A DNA stretch of 17,342 nucleotides from contig CAYWRH010000090.1 in the NCBI GenBank assembly GCA_964460435.1, positions 1-17,342 of the forward strand, given 5' to 3'. This document shows, in pieces, positions 7,141 through 14,177 of this stretch. This DNA is from JAAZBV01 sp964460435 (lineage in GTDB: Bacteria; Desulfobacterota; DSM-4660; Desulfatiglandales; HGW-15). The translations under genes and the position numbers were made by a program. How positions within the stretch are numbered: the stretch's first letter is position 1; each line of letters starts with the position of its first letter. The notes under the pieces are model-generated. The model was not told the DNA's origin. It ran no database searches and was given only the letters and a program-made list of their open reading frames with translations.

Positions 7141-7569
7141 ATGAAGACATATGTTGCCAAAGAACAGGAAATAGAAAAGAAATGGTACCTTGTAGATGCT
7201 CAGGATATGGTACTTGGTCGTCTTGCCAGTCAGATAGCCTCGCGTCTCCGGGGAAAACACAAGCCAATTTTTACCCCCCATGCTGATACCGGCGATTTTG
7301 TGGTTGTCATCAATGCCGAAAAGGTCTCCCTTACAGGCAATAAATGGGATAAAAAAATATATTACCATCACTCCGGGTACATGGGAGGGCTTAAACAGAT
7401 TTCTGCCAGAAAATTAATAGAAAAGAAACCTGATCAGGTTTTATATATGGCTGTAAAAAGGATGCTCCCAAGGACTAGTCTGGGAAGGCGACAATTAAAA
7501 AAGCTGAAAATATATGCAGGTTCTGAACATCCACATGTAGCCCAGAACCCTCAATTGATTAAGATGTAG
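7141..7569 (+). CDS. rplM: 50S ribosomal protein L13
   Basis: L13 is an early-assembling protein of the large ribosomal subunit that contacts 23S rRNA. The 142-residue length is exactly typical. The sequence follows the family from the N-terminal WYLVDAQDMVLGRLAS, through HADTGDFVVVINAEKVSLTGNKW (shortened here: HADTGDFVVVINA), to the signature region around YMGGLK and the RMLP-R-LGRR-LKKLKIYAGSEHPH end. A modest AGGA ribosome-binding site precedes the ATG. It is the first gene of the conserved L13-S9 pair, 9 bases before rpsI, and is driven by the TTGACA promoter just upstream. Confidence 0.98.
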   Translation: MKTYVAKEQEIEKKWYLVDAQDMVLGRLASQIASRLRGKHKPIFTPHADTGDFVVVINAEKVSLTGNKWDKKIYYHHSGYMGGLKQISARKLIEKKPDQVLYMAVKRMLPRTSLGRRQLKKLKIYAGSEHPHVAQNPQLIKM

Positions 7570-7574
7570 GAGGT
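7568..7574 (+). promoter_or_regulatory. rpsI ribosome-binding site overlapping the rplM stop
   Basis: AGGAGGT at 7568-7574 is a perfect Shine-Dalgarno match placed 4 bases before the rpsI ATG. It overlaps the TAG stop codon of rplM, coupling translation of the two ribosomal genes. Confidence 0.85.
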
Positions 7575-7578
7575 CTTA

Positions 7579-7971
7579 ATGGCTCAAGACTTATGGCATG
7601 CCGTAGGCAAAAGAAAAACTTCCATCGCCCGTGTATGGTTAAGGCCGGGTACCGGAGTTATTACAGTAAATGATATGGCTCTTGATAAATATATCACAAG
7701 AGAGTCAGGTGTTGAGGTTGTAAAACAGCCCCTTGAAATTACCGAGACTATCAATAAATATGATATAAATGTGAATGTAAAAGGTGGCGGAGTCATCGGG
7801 CAGGCAGGGGCTATCAGGCATGGCATCAGCAGGGCGCTGGTAAGCATCAATCCTGAATTTCGTCCGGCTTTGAAAAAGGCTGAACTGCTTACAAGAGACC
7901 CGAGAATGAAGGAAAGAAAAAAATACGGTCAGCGCGGAGCCAGGGCACGTTACCAGTATTCAAAACGATAA
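7579..7971 (+). CDS. rpsI: 30S ribosomal protein S9
   Basis: S9 is a small-subunit protein whose C-terminal tail reaches the decoding centre and touches the P-site tRNA anticodon stem. The 130-residue protein has the family features in order: GKRKTSIARVWLRPG at the N-terminus, the signature GGGVIGQAGAIRHGISRAL in the middle (residues about 70-88), and the basic tail ending in YSKR with the invariant terminal Lys-Arg. It is the second gene of the L13-S9 operon and is followed 49 bases later by a strong intrinsic terminator. Confidence 0.98.
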   Translation: MAQDLWHAVGKRKTSIARVWLRPGTGVITVNDMALDKYITRESGVEVVKQPLEITETINKYDINVNVKGGGVIGQAGAIRHGISRALVSINPEFRPALKKAELLTRDPRMKERKKYGQRGARARYQYSKR

Positions 7972-8020
7972 TCCGTTTTCTCTCTTTTGATTTTAATTTT
8001 ATTCTGATTGGTATCCTTGA

Positions 8021-8048
8021 AAAGGAAGCTGATATAGCTTCCTTTTTT
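8021..8048 (+). terminator. intrinsic terminator of the rplM-rpsI operon
   Basis: AAAGGAAGCT (8021-8030) pairs perfectly with AGCTTCCTTT (8036-8045) around a 5-base GATAT loop, and the T-run continues to 8048. It is a textbook Rho-independent terminator for rightward transcription. It ends only 23 bases before the truA ATG. Confidence 0.88.
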
Positions 8049-8071
8049 ATTTCTTGTGGCTGGAAATCAGA

Positions 8072-8821
8072 ATGGGCGAAAATAAAAACATAAGGCTTAT
8101 CCTTCAATATGAAGGTACCAATTATCATGGCTGGCAATATCAGAAGAATGGTCTCTCCATTCAGGAAATATTAGAGGAAAAGCTGGCATTGATAATCAAA
8201 AGCAAGATTAAGTTACATGGTTCTGGAAGAACCGATGCAGGCGTGCATGCATTATACCAGGTGGCTAATTTTATTTCCGATACCAAGATACAGCCAAATT
8301 CGATTAAGATGGCCTTAAATTCATTGCTCCCGGATGATATCAATATATTAATGGCCGAATATGTCTCCCCTGAATTCCACTCAAGATACAGCGCAAAAAG
8401 AAAGACCTATGAATACAGGATATTAAATAGACCTGAATCAGATGTTTTTTTAAGAAGATTTACCTGGCATATAAAAGAGAGCCTTGATCTTGCAGAGATG
8501 GGAAAATGTCTTTCCATATTAGTGGGTACCCACGATTTTTCATCCTTCAGATCATCGGGTAGCGCCAATGTCAATCCTGTAAGGGAGATGTTCAGGGCAG
8601 GTCTCTCAGAAAGAGATCAGGATGGGATCATCAGGTTAACTTTTGAGGCAAGTGGTTTTCTAAGGCATATGGTGAGAAACCTTGTTGGCACGATAGTAGA
8701 TGCAGGCAAAGGGAAAATTACAGATGCCGAATTTAAAAAGATTCTGGATTCCCATGACAGGAAGAGGGCAGGGGCCAGGGCCCCGGCCCAAGGGTTATTT
8801 TTAAAAATGGTAGAGTATTAG
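8072..8821 (+). CDS. truA: tRNA pseudouridine(38-40) synthase TruA
   Basis: TruA isomerises uridines 38, 39 and 40 in the tRNA anticodon arm to pseudouridine. Residues are numbered from the ATG at 8072, giving 249 residues. The motif GSGRTDAGVHA at 50-60 contains the catalytic Asp55, equivalent to Asp60 of E. coli. Further family markers are YEGTNYHGWQ near the start, FHSRYSAKRKTYEYRI, HDFSSFRSSG, and the ending APAQGLFL. I prefer the ATG at 8072 to an in-frame TTG at 8054, since the latter is 5 bases after the terminator and has no ribosome-binding site; a weak GGAA precedes the ATG. Transcription may depend on readthrough of the rpsI terminator. It converges on the AmrS gene with 7 bases between. 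Confidence 0.95.
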   Translation: MGENKNIRLILQYEGTNYHGWQYQKNGLSIQEILEEKLALIIKSKIKLHGSGRTDAGVHALYQVANFISDTKIQPNSIKMALNSLLPDDINILMAEYVSPEFHSRYSAKRKTYEYRILNRPESDVFLRRFTWHIKESLDLAEMGKCLSILVGTHDFSSFRSSGSANVNPVREMFRAGLSERDQDGIIRLTFEASGFLRHMVRNLVGTIVDAGKGKITDAEFKKILDSHDRKRAGARAPAQGLFLKMVEY

Positions 8822-8828
8822 GTTTTTT

Positions 8829-9839
8829 TCAATTCCATACACCCGGGATATATGCCTTGCACCTTGGGCAGTGGCCGTTTTTCAGATTATTGAAGTTTAC
8901 TGTAAACCCGTACCGGTCTATCAACAGATTCCCGCAATTGTGGCAGCAGGTCTTTTCACCCTCATCCCCCGGAATATTGCCAGTATAAACATATCTGAGC
9001 CCTGCGCTGTAACCTATCTGTCTTGCAATTAATAGCCTGTCAGCAGGCGTTGGTGAAATGTTGTTCATCCGGTAAGAAGGATGAAATCTGCTTATATGCC
9101 ATGGTATATCTGCATTCAGGGTCTTGATAAATTCTGCTAGCCTTGTAAGCTCTTCCTCTGAGTCATTCAACCCTGGTATCAGGAGCGTGGTGATCTCTAT
9201 CCATATCCCCATTTTTGCCAGTATTTTTATGGTGTTAAGTACAGGTTCAAGCCTGGCTCCGCATTGCTTTCTGTAGAAATCATCACTGAAGGCCTTGAGG
9301 TCAATGTTCGCCCCGTGAAGGCATCCGGATAATTCTTCAAGGCATTTTTCAGACATATATCCGTTCGAAACAAAGATGTTTCTCAGGCCCTTTGAGGCTG
9401 CTAGCTGGGCAGTCTCCTTTGCCAGTTCAAAGTAAATTGTTGGCTCAGTATATGTGTATGCGATAGTCTCTGCATTTGCTGAAATGGCTTCGTTTACAAT
9501 TTCTTCAGGTGAAAGGGCTTCGCCGGATATTATTTTTTTGTTAACAGGCATCTGAGAGATATCGCTGTTCTGGCAGAAGCTGCATCTCAGATTGCATCCA
9601 GGTGTTGCTATGGAGTAGGAACCGCTTCCGGGAAGAAAATGGAATAACGGCTTTTTTTCAATAGGATCAAGATGCCGTGCAATAATCCTGTCATAAACCA
9701 GTGTATAGAGTACCCCACCTTTATTTTCCCTGACCCCGCATATGCCTCTCGAATTTTCCGGGATATTGCAATTATGGTTACATAATTTGCATATAACCTT
9801 TTTATCTGTAAGTTTTTCATAAAGCATGGCCTCTTTCAT
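8829..9839 (-). CDS. amrS: AmmeMemoRadiSam-type radical SAM protein (AmrS)
   Basis: This is a radical S-adenosylmethionine enzyme related to pyruvate formate-lyase activases, of the type found with Memo and AMMECR1 domain proteins; its reaction is unknown. Numbered from 9839 (336 residues), the N-terminus has a zinc-like cysteine set (CKLC at 17-20, Cys24, Cys34), the cluster-binding C-x3-C-x2-C is Cys82, Cys86 and Cys89 (CNLRCSFC), and the C-terminus has a second cysteine pair set (CCHNC and CPRC) resembling a rubredoxin-like ribbon. The frame extends to an ATG at 9854, but GGAGG at 9848-9852 is perfectly spaced (8 bases) for the ATG at 9839, and the upstream ATG overlaps that site. It is coupled to the methyltransferase just upstream. 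The usual partners are not in the window. Confidence 0.88.
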   Translation of the reverse strand: MKEAMLYEKLTDKKVICKLCNHNCNIPENSRGICGVRENKGGVLYTLVYDRIIARHLDPIEKKPLFHFLPGSGSYSIATPGCNLRCSFCQNSDISQMPVNKKIISGEALSPEEIVNEAISANAETIAYTYTEPTIYFELAKETAQLAASKGLRNIFVSNGYMSEKCLEELSGCLHGANIDLKAFSDDFYRKQCGARLEPVLNTIKILAKMGIWIEITTLLIPGLNDSEEELTRLAEFIKTLNADIPWHISRFHPSYRMNNISPTPADRLLIARQIGYSAGLRYVYTGNIPGDEGEKTCCHNCGNLLIDRYGFTVNFNNLKNGHCPRCKAYIPGVWN

Positions 9840-9847
9840 TTTTAGCG

Positions 9848-9852
9848 CCTCC
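9848..9852 (-). promoter_or_regulatory. ribosome-binding site fixing the AmrS start at 9839
   Basis: On the minus strand GGAGG (9852 to 9848) precedes the ATG at 9839 by 8 bases. The upstream in-frame ATG at 9854 overlaps this site and has no site of its own. Confidence 0.7.
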
Positions 9853-9857
9853 ATCTT

Positions 9858-10622
9858 TTATTTGGTATGACTGATATGAACCCCTTCTATTACCGGCCTT
9901 TTTGCCCCGTTGATCTTTTCCTTCAAAGAAAGGTTATCAGTTTTGTATCGATAGGTTAATGTTACAGAGATGCCTATCAGATAACCAAAAGGGAGAGGAG
10001 TTATACTGGGTATCATGGGTTTAACTGGCTTCCTGGAAGAACCTGCAAACAGAGGAATGCTTTTCCATTCTGTCTGAACCGGTCCATAAACCCTGTTTAG
10101 AGTTTTTTTTATTTCCCATAAACTGTATGTCTTTATCCCTGAAAAAAGACCTTTTCTGAAGAAACCTCTTATCTTCTGCCAGCGAATATAGCATGACAAG
10201 CTGTTAAAAAAGACTATAAATACACCTCTTTTGGCAACTCTTCCCGCCTCCTCCAGCGCCTGAAGCGGATCATCCAGAAACTCAAGGGTGTTTATCAGAA
10301 ATGCAAGATCAAATTCATTATCTTCATATGGCAGATCCTCTGCATAGGCCTTTTTGAGCTCACACCTGTCACCAAGCCGGTTTTTTGCAAGGGTAAGCAT
10401 ATAGGGCGAGGCGTCTACACCTGTGAGATTCATACCGTATCTGCCCGCAACAAGAAGATGGCTGCCTGATCCACAACCTATATCAATAACCCTTTCATGT
10501 TTGAAGGGCCTTAGAGTTTCAGATATCATATGTTCAAGAAAATATTCCATATGAAGACCTTTGGATGAACTGCACCATTCTTCATATGCCTTTGCAAGTT
10601 TGTTATCAAAAATAATTCCCAT
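9858..10622 (-). CDS. class I SAM-dependent methyltransferase
   Basis: This 254-residue soluble protein has the Rossmann-like fold of class I methyltransferases (Methyltransf_11 type). The SAM-binding motif VIDIGCGSGSH is at 45-55 with Asp47, Gly49, Gly51 and Gly53. Motif II is GVDASPYML, with Asp in the ribose-binding position, motif III is EDLPYEDNEFDLAF, and LNTLEFLDD-like residues follow (INTLEFLDD). The C-terminal third (about 170-254) is basic and not typical of a known substrate class, so the substrate cannot be named. The stop at 9858-9860 is only a few bases before the AmrS gene and its last bases adjoin the AmrS ribosome-binding site, so the two genes are probably co-expressed. A weak AGG lies before the ATG. 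Confidence 0.88.
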   Translation of the reverse strand: MGIIFDNKLAKAYEEWCSSSKGLHMEYFLEHMISETLRPFKHERVIDIGCGSGSHLLVAGRYGMNLTGVDASPYMLTLAKNRLGDRCELKKAYAEDLPYEDNEFDLAFLINTLEFLDDPLQALEEAGRVAKRGVFIVFFNSLSCYIRWQKIRGFFRKGLFSGIKTYSLWEIKKTLNRVYGPVQTEWKSIPLFAGSSRKPVKPMIPSITPLPFGYLIGISVTLTYRYKTDNLSLKEKINGAKRPVIEGVHISHTK

Positions 10623-10698
10623 TTATGAAACCTGAAAGTTTTATAATAAACTAATCTCTTTACCGGTTGGCTAAAGGGTAAAAATTCAACAGATGAAG

Positions 10699-10725
10699 AT
10701 TATCTAAAATATGCAGGCAAGTCAA
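10699..10725 (-). promoter_or_regulatory. candidate promoter for the methyltransferase-AmrS pair
   Basis: On the minus strand, TTGACT (10725 to 10720) is followed after 15 bases by GATAAT (10704 to 10699), five of six consensus bases in each hexamer but with a short spacer. It lies in the 123-base gap after the decarboxylase, about 75 bases before the methyltransferase start. I see no terminator for the decarboxylase in that gap. Confidence 0.35.
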
Positions 10726-10745
10726 ATGTTGATATGCAGACAGCC

Positions 10746-12437
10746 CTAGTCATTTATCAACCTTATCCGTTCAAAGGCGGGTTTAAACTCTTTCCACATT
10801 TCAAGGCCGATCCTGTTCTGGGTATCTTTAATCTCGTCAAGCGTTTCCTTTTCAGTAAGGGGATTAATAAGTACAGCACGCAGGACCACTATATTCTGGG
10901 GACGGTAGATTGTTGATTCAAGGGTTGTCCTTGAAACAAATGTGGTATCGTCTTTTCTTAATGCCCTGTGAAGCTTGATATTCAGACTGTTAATCAGCCG
11001 GTTTGTTTTTTGTATCCTGATTTCTGTCTTTTTTTCCTGTTTTCCGCTCTGTGTCCTGCCCTTTTTCCAGATTATTATCTGGTTTTGTACCTGCTCAGGT
11101 ATAAAACGGTAATTCAGGATAAAAAGTTCGGGGTTGTTCAGGGTTTCAAAATTACCGCATGAGTCAAGTATCTCTTTAAAATAATCTGTTGAATTTCTCG
11201 CATGCCTGAAAAGCAGGCTGTATCCCTTGCTGCCTATAATCTTGAGTGATGCCCAGGGTTTAAGGCATGCAAAAGGCCTTGATCCTTCAAGTGTAAACCT
11301 GCCTGTATCAACAGAGTTTTTTCTTATAATATATCTTGAGGAGTGCTTGATATACCCCAGGTCCTTTTCGCTTTTAAAAAGGGCAATGCCCATGCTTGCA
11401 GGACAATAGAGAAGCTTGTGTGAGTCAAAAGCAACAGAGTCTGCCTTCTCTATACCTTTAAAAGCTGGTCTGTATTCATCTGCCAATAGAGCAGGCCCAC
11501 CCCAGCTGGCATCCACATGAAAATGGGTGGATGATTCCTGTGATATCTCTGCGAGGGCTTCCAGATCATCGATATTCCCGGTTTCAGTTGTGCCGGCGAT
11601 GCCTATTATCGATATGATCTTTGTACGGTCTTTACCCTTGCTTTTATTGATTTTTTTTACCCTCAGCAGCAGCTTTTTAATATCTATGCGGTTATTCATA
11701 TCAACAGGGATGTTAATTACATTTGATTCGCCTATTCCAAGTATATTTGCTGCCTTTGTTATTGAATAATGCCCCCGTGTTGATATGAGAATTACCCCTC
11801 TTGAATAGCCGTAATGCCTGAGCGCACTCACTGCGCCGGCTGCTCTGAAACCAGGGAAATCACCGTCCGGCGGAAATGCCTTTTCCCTTGCAACCATAAG
11901 AGCGGTTAAATTTGAAAGGGTGCCGTCAGAGGTTACATTTCCAAGGGCAACCTTGGGGTTATGTATATTTTTTTCATAAAAGCCTGGTTTTTTTTTATAG
12001 ATCAGGTTATGCACCCACGCTACAAGTTCTCTTTCCACAAAGCTTGATGCCCTTGCTGTTTCTATCTTTACCTGGTTCTGGTTCAGGGCTGCGATTATCA
12101 TCTCAAGCAGGATCATAAAATATGGGATGGCGCTTGTCATATGCCCTATATAATAAGGGTTACCAACCTTTACAGAGTGGTCTATTACCTTTAATTTTAT
12201 CTCGGAGAGGACATCTTTTATGAGCAGGGGGCTGTCAGGTATGGAGGTCTCATTAAAAATATTGCTGAGATCAGGCAGCGTAGCGCTGCTGTGTATGCCC
12301 CCTTTTTCCTGGAAAAAATCATGTATGAGTTTGAGCAGTTCATGACCGAATTCAACGAACTTGTCGGCGGACTCTGGCATGATGAAAAGCTTTTTCAGAT
12401 AATCTATGTTTGTTTTTATTTTTCTAATCTGATCCAT
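10746..12437 (-). CDS. PLP-dependent group II decarboxylase, PanP-like (aspartate/glutamate type)
   Basis: This 563-residue cytoplasmic enzyme belongs to the fold-type I group II amino acid decarboxylases. Visible features are IGHMTS (98-103), ALNQNQVKIET (117-127), the GNVTSDGT stretch that binds the cofactor phosphate (166-173), the ring-stacking His223 in RGHYS, Asp309 in HVDASWGG for the pyridine nitrogen, and the Schiff-base Lys341 in DSHKLLYCP. The overall sequence resembles the PanP family, which makes beta-alanine from aspartate in Vibrio and others as an alternative to PanD, but glutamate or another acidic amino acid is possible. A very basic insert lies at about 458-480. It is preceded by 70 bases after the metallo-hydrolase, holding a 7-bp hairpin, and followed by 123 bases; it may be its own unit. 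Confidence 0.85.
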   Translation of the reverse strand: MDQIRKIKTNIDYLKKLFIMPESADKFVEFGHELLKLIHDFFQEKGGIHSSATLPDLSNIFNETSIPDSPLLIKDVLSEIKLKVIDHSVKVGNPYYIGHMTSAIPYFMILLEMIIAALNQNQVKIETARASSFVERELVAWVHNLIYKKKPGFYEKNIHNPKVALGNVTSDGTLSNLTALMVAREKAFPPDGDFPGFRAAGAVSALRHYGYSRGVILISTRGHYSITKAANILGIGESNVINIPVDMNNRIDIKKLLLRVKKINKSKGKDRTKIISIIGIAGTTETGNIDDLEALAEISQESSTHFHVDASWGGPALLADEYRPAFKGIEKADSVAFDSHKLLYCPASMGIALFKSEKDLGYIKHSSRYIIRKNSVDTGRFTLEGSRPFACLKPWASLKIIGSKGYSLLFRHARNSTDYFKEILDSCGNFETLNNPELFILNYRFIPEQVQNQIIIWKKGRTQSGKQEKKTEIRIQKTNRLINSLNIKLHRALRKDDTTFVSRTTLESTIYRPQNIVVLRAVLINPLTEKETLDEIKDTQNRIGLEMWKEFKPAFERIRLIND

Positions 12438-12507
12438 CTCATTCTATACCTGTTATGCGGTGCCGGCCTTGCCAGCAAAAATCACCGGTCGTCTGCACTA
12501 AAGGACC

Positions 12508-14109
12508 CTATCTTTGCAGTTCTTTTATATCCTCAAGAAGATAGGCCAGATGGTCAAGGGTCTCTTCACTCAGATCTTCTTCATTTTTCTTGAGGTGCTT
12601 TTTAAGTTTTTCCAATTCATTCTCAATATCAATGATATTGTTATATGCCTGACTATAATAATCCTTGCGCTCCTCAGGGACAACGATCTTTTCACTTATC
12701 ATTTCCCTCGGCTTAAGGATAAGTCTCTCCCTGTAAGAGGGTATATGGACATCAAAACCAAAGCTGCTTCTCATCTTATCTGCAAATATCTCACTTGAAC
12801 TCTGCTCCCCATGTATAACAAAAACCCTGGGTTTTGATTCCCTGAAATTACTTACCCAGGCAAGAAGGTCATTCTGATCCGCATGGGCGGAAAAACCGCC
12901 TATGGTAAATACCTTTGCATTAACATCGACGCTTTCTCCGAATATCTTGACTGATCTGGCGCCGTCGACAATTTTTCTCCCGGTTGTTCCATCGGCCTGA
13001 TAGCCTACTATAACAATGCTGGCCCCCTTTCTCCACAGATTATGTTTGAGGTGGTGTCTAATCCTTCCTGCTGTACACATCCCGTTTCCGGCAATCACAA
13101 TCGCCGGATCATGAGAATCATTAATGGCCATTGATTCTTTTGTAGTGGGTGTAAAACGCAGATTGGGCATATAAAATGGGTCAAACCCATCCTTGACAAT
13201 AGCCATTGCCTCTTCGTCATAGTATTTCCTGTTCTTTCGGAAAACCTGGGTAGCCTTTATGGCTAGAGGGCTGTCAATGTAAATGGGGATATCAGGCAGT
13301 TCGCCATTCCGCTGAAACTCGCCAAGTATATAGATAAGTTCCTGTGTCCTTTCTACTGCAAAGGCTGGTATTATCACCTTTTCTTTATTCGAAACCGCAT
13401 GTTTAATAGCAACCATAAGTTCAGCCTTGCTCTCTTCAAAAGATCGGTGCAGCCTGTTGCCATAGGTAGATTCTATAAAAAGATAATCGGCGGCAAAGAT
13501 TTCAAACGGGTCTTTTACTATCAGCTGATTCTGTTTGCCAATATCCCCGGAGAAGACAATCTTGATCTCATTGCCATTTGTTTCCAGCCATAGTTCAAGT
13601 ATGGAAGAGCCCAGTATATGCCCGGCATTTCTCAATCTGGCCTTTATTCCATCTCCTAACTGAATTAAGCTGTCCTTTTCAACAGGCGAAAAGAGACGAA
13701 TAGCATCTTCTGCATCTTTGGTTGTATAAAGGGGCTCGATTCCTGACCTTGATTGCCTTTTATTTTTTTTGGTCTGCCACTCTGCATCCATCTCCTGGAT
13801 ATGGGCGGCATCCAGCAACATTATTTCACATAATTCTGCAGTTGGCGGAGATGTGATTATCTTTCCTGAAAAACCATCTTTTACAAGCTTGGGTATCTTA
13901 CCGCTGTGATCTATATGCGCATGGGTTAGAAAGAGGGTGCTGATATCCTTCGGGTTAAAACCCCAGTCAGCCCAGTTACGGAGCTCCATCTGTTTATTGC
14001 CCTGAAATAGACCGCAGTCCACAAGTATCTTTTTGCCATCTGAGCTTTCCACCAGAAAACATGAACCGGTTACGCCTCCAGCACCGCCCATACAAGAAAT
14101 CCTGATCAT
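12508..14109 (-). CDS. beta-CASP metallo-beta-lactamase-fold RNA hydrolase
   Basis: The 533-residue protein is a Ysh1/CPSF73-type metallo-hydrolase (COG1236), a family of zinc-dependent RNA nucleases. The metallo-beta-lactamase half has HAHIDH with His63, His65, Asp67 and His68, then AGHILGSS and FSGDIG. The beta-CASP insert follows FIESTYGNR and contains IPAFAVERTQE and GNGMCTAGRIRHHL. The chain then returns with GGFSAHADQ and the C-terminal motif VIHGE, so all metal and beta-CASP motifs are present. From about 475 the sequence is a charged, heptad-like tail (ELEKLKKHLKKNEEDL) likely to form a coiled coil, longer than the minimal bacterial enzyme. AAAGGAAAG before the ATG is a good ribosome-binding site. 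Its in vivo RNA target is unknown. Confidence 0.92.
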   Translation of the reverse strand: MIRISCMGGAGGVTGSCFLVESSDGKKILVDCGLFQGNKQMELRNWADWGFNPKDISTLFLTHAHIDHSGKIPKLVKDGFSGKIITSPPTAELCEIMLLDAAHIQEMDAEWQTKKNKRQSRSGIEPLYTTKDAEDAIRLFSPVEKDSLIQLGDGIKARLRNAGHILGSSILELWLETNGNEIKIVFSGDIGKQNQLIVKDPFEIFAADYLFIESTYGNRLHRSFEESKAELMVAIKHAVSNKEKVIIPAFAVERTQELIYILGEFQRNGELPDIPIYIDSPLAIKATQVFRKNRKYYDEEAMAIVKDGFDPFYMPNLRFTPTTKESMAINDSHDPAIVIAGNGMCTAGRIRHHLKHNLWRKGASIVIVGYQADGTTGRKIVDGARSVKIFGESVDVNAKVFTIGGFSAHADQNDLLAWVSNFRESKPRVFVIHGEQSSSEIFADKMRSSFGFDVHIPSYRERLILKPREMISEKIVVPEERKDYYSQAYNNIIDIENELEKLKKHLKKNEEDLSEETLDHLAYLLEDIKELQR

Positions 14110-14142
14110 TGTTCTTTCCTTTCTTAACTGTGTTAATCTGAT

Positions 14143-14171
14143 TTTATATCAATTTTGAGCCCAATTTTTAA
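14143..14171 (-). promoter_or_regulatory. candidate promoter for the beta-CASP hydrolase
   Basis: On the minus strand, TTAAAA (14171 to 14166, four of six) and TATAAA (14148 to 14143, five of six) are separated by 17 bases in the 68-base gap after the KamA gene. Transcription would start about 25 bases before the ATG. The -35 overlaps one base of a 6-bp hairpin that spans the KamA stop. Confidence 0.35.
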
Positions 14172-14177
14172 CCCGGA

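Noticed and set aside
8771..8784. A GC-rich palindrome-like segment in an A/T-rich region
   Set aside because: It lies in the truA coding region where it encodes the normal Ala/Gly/Arg/Pro-rich segment before the APAQG motif, and no T-run follows it on either strand.
12461..12477. A 7-bp GC-rich hairpin between the hydrolase and the decarboxylase
   Set aside because: As a minus-strand terminator it lacks a downstream T-run, and one pair is G-U. It may be incidental.
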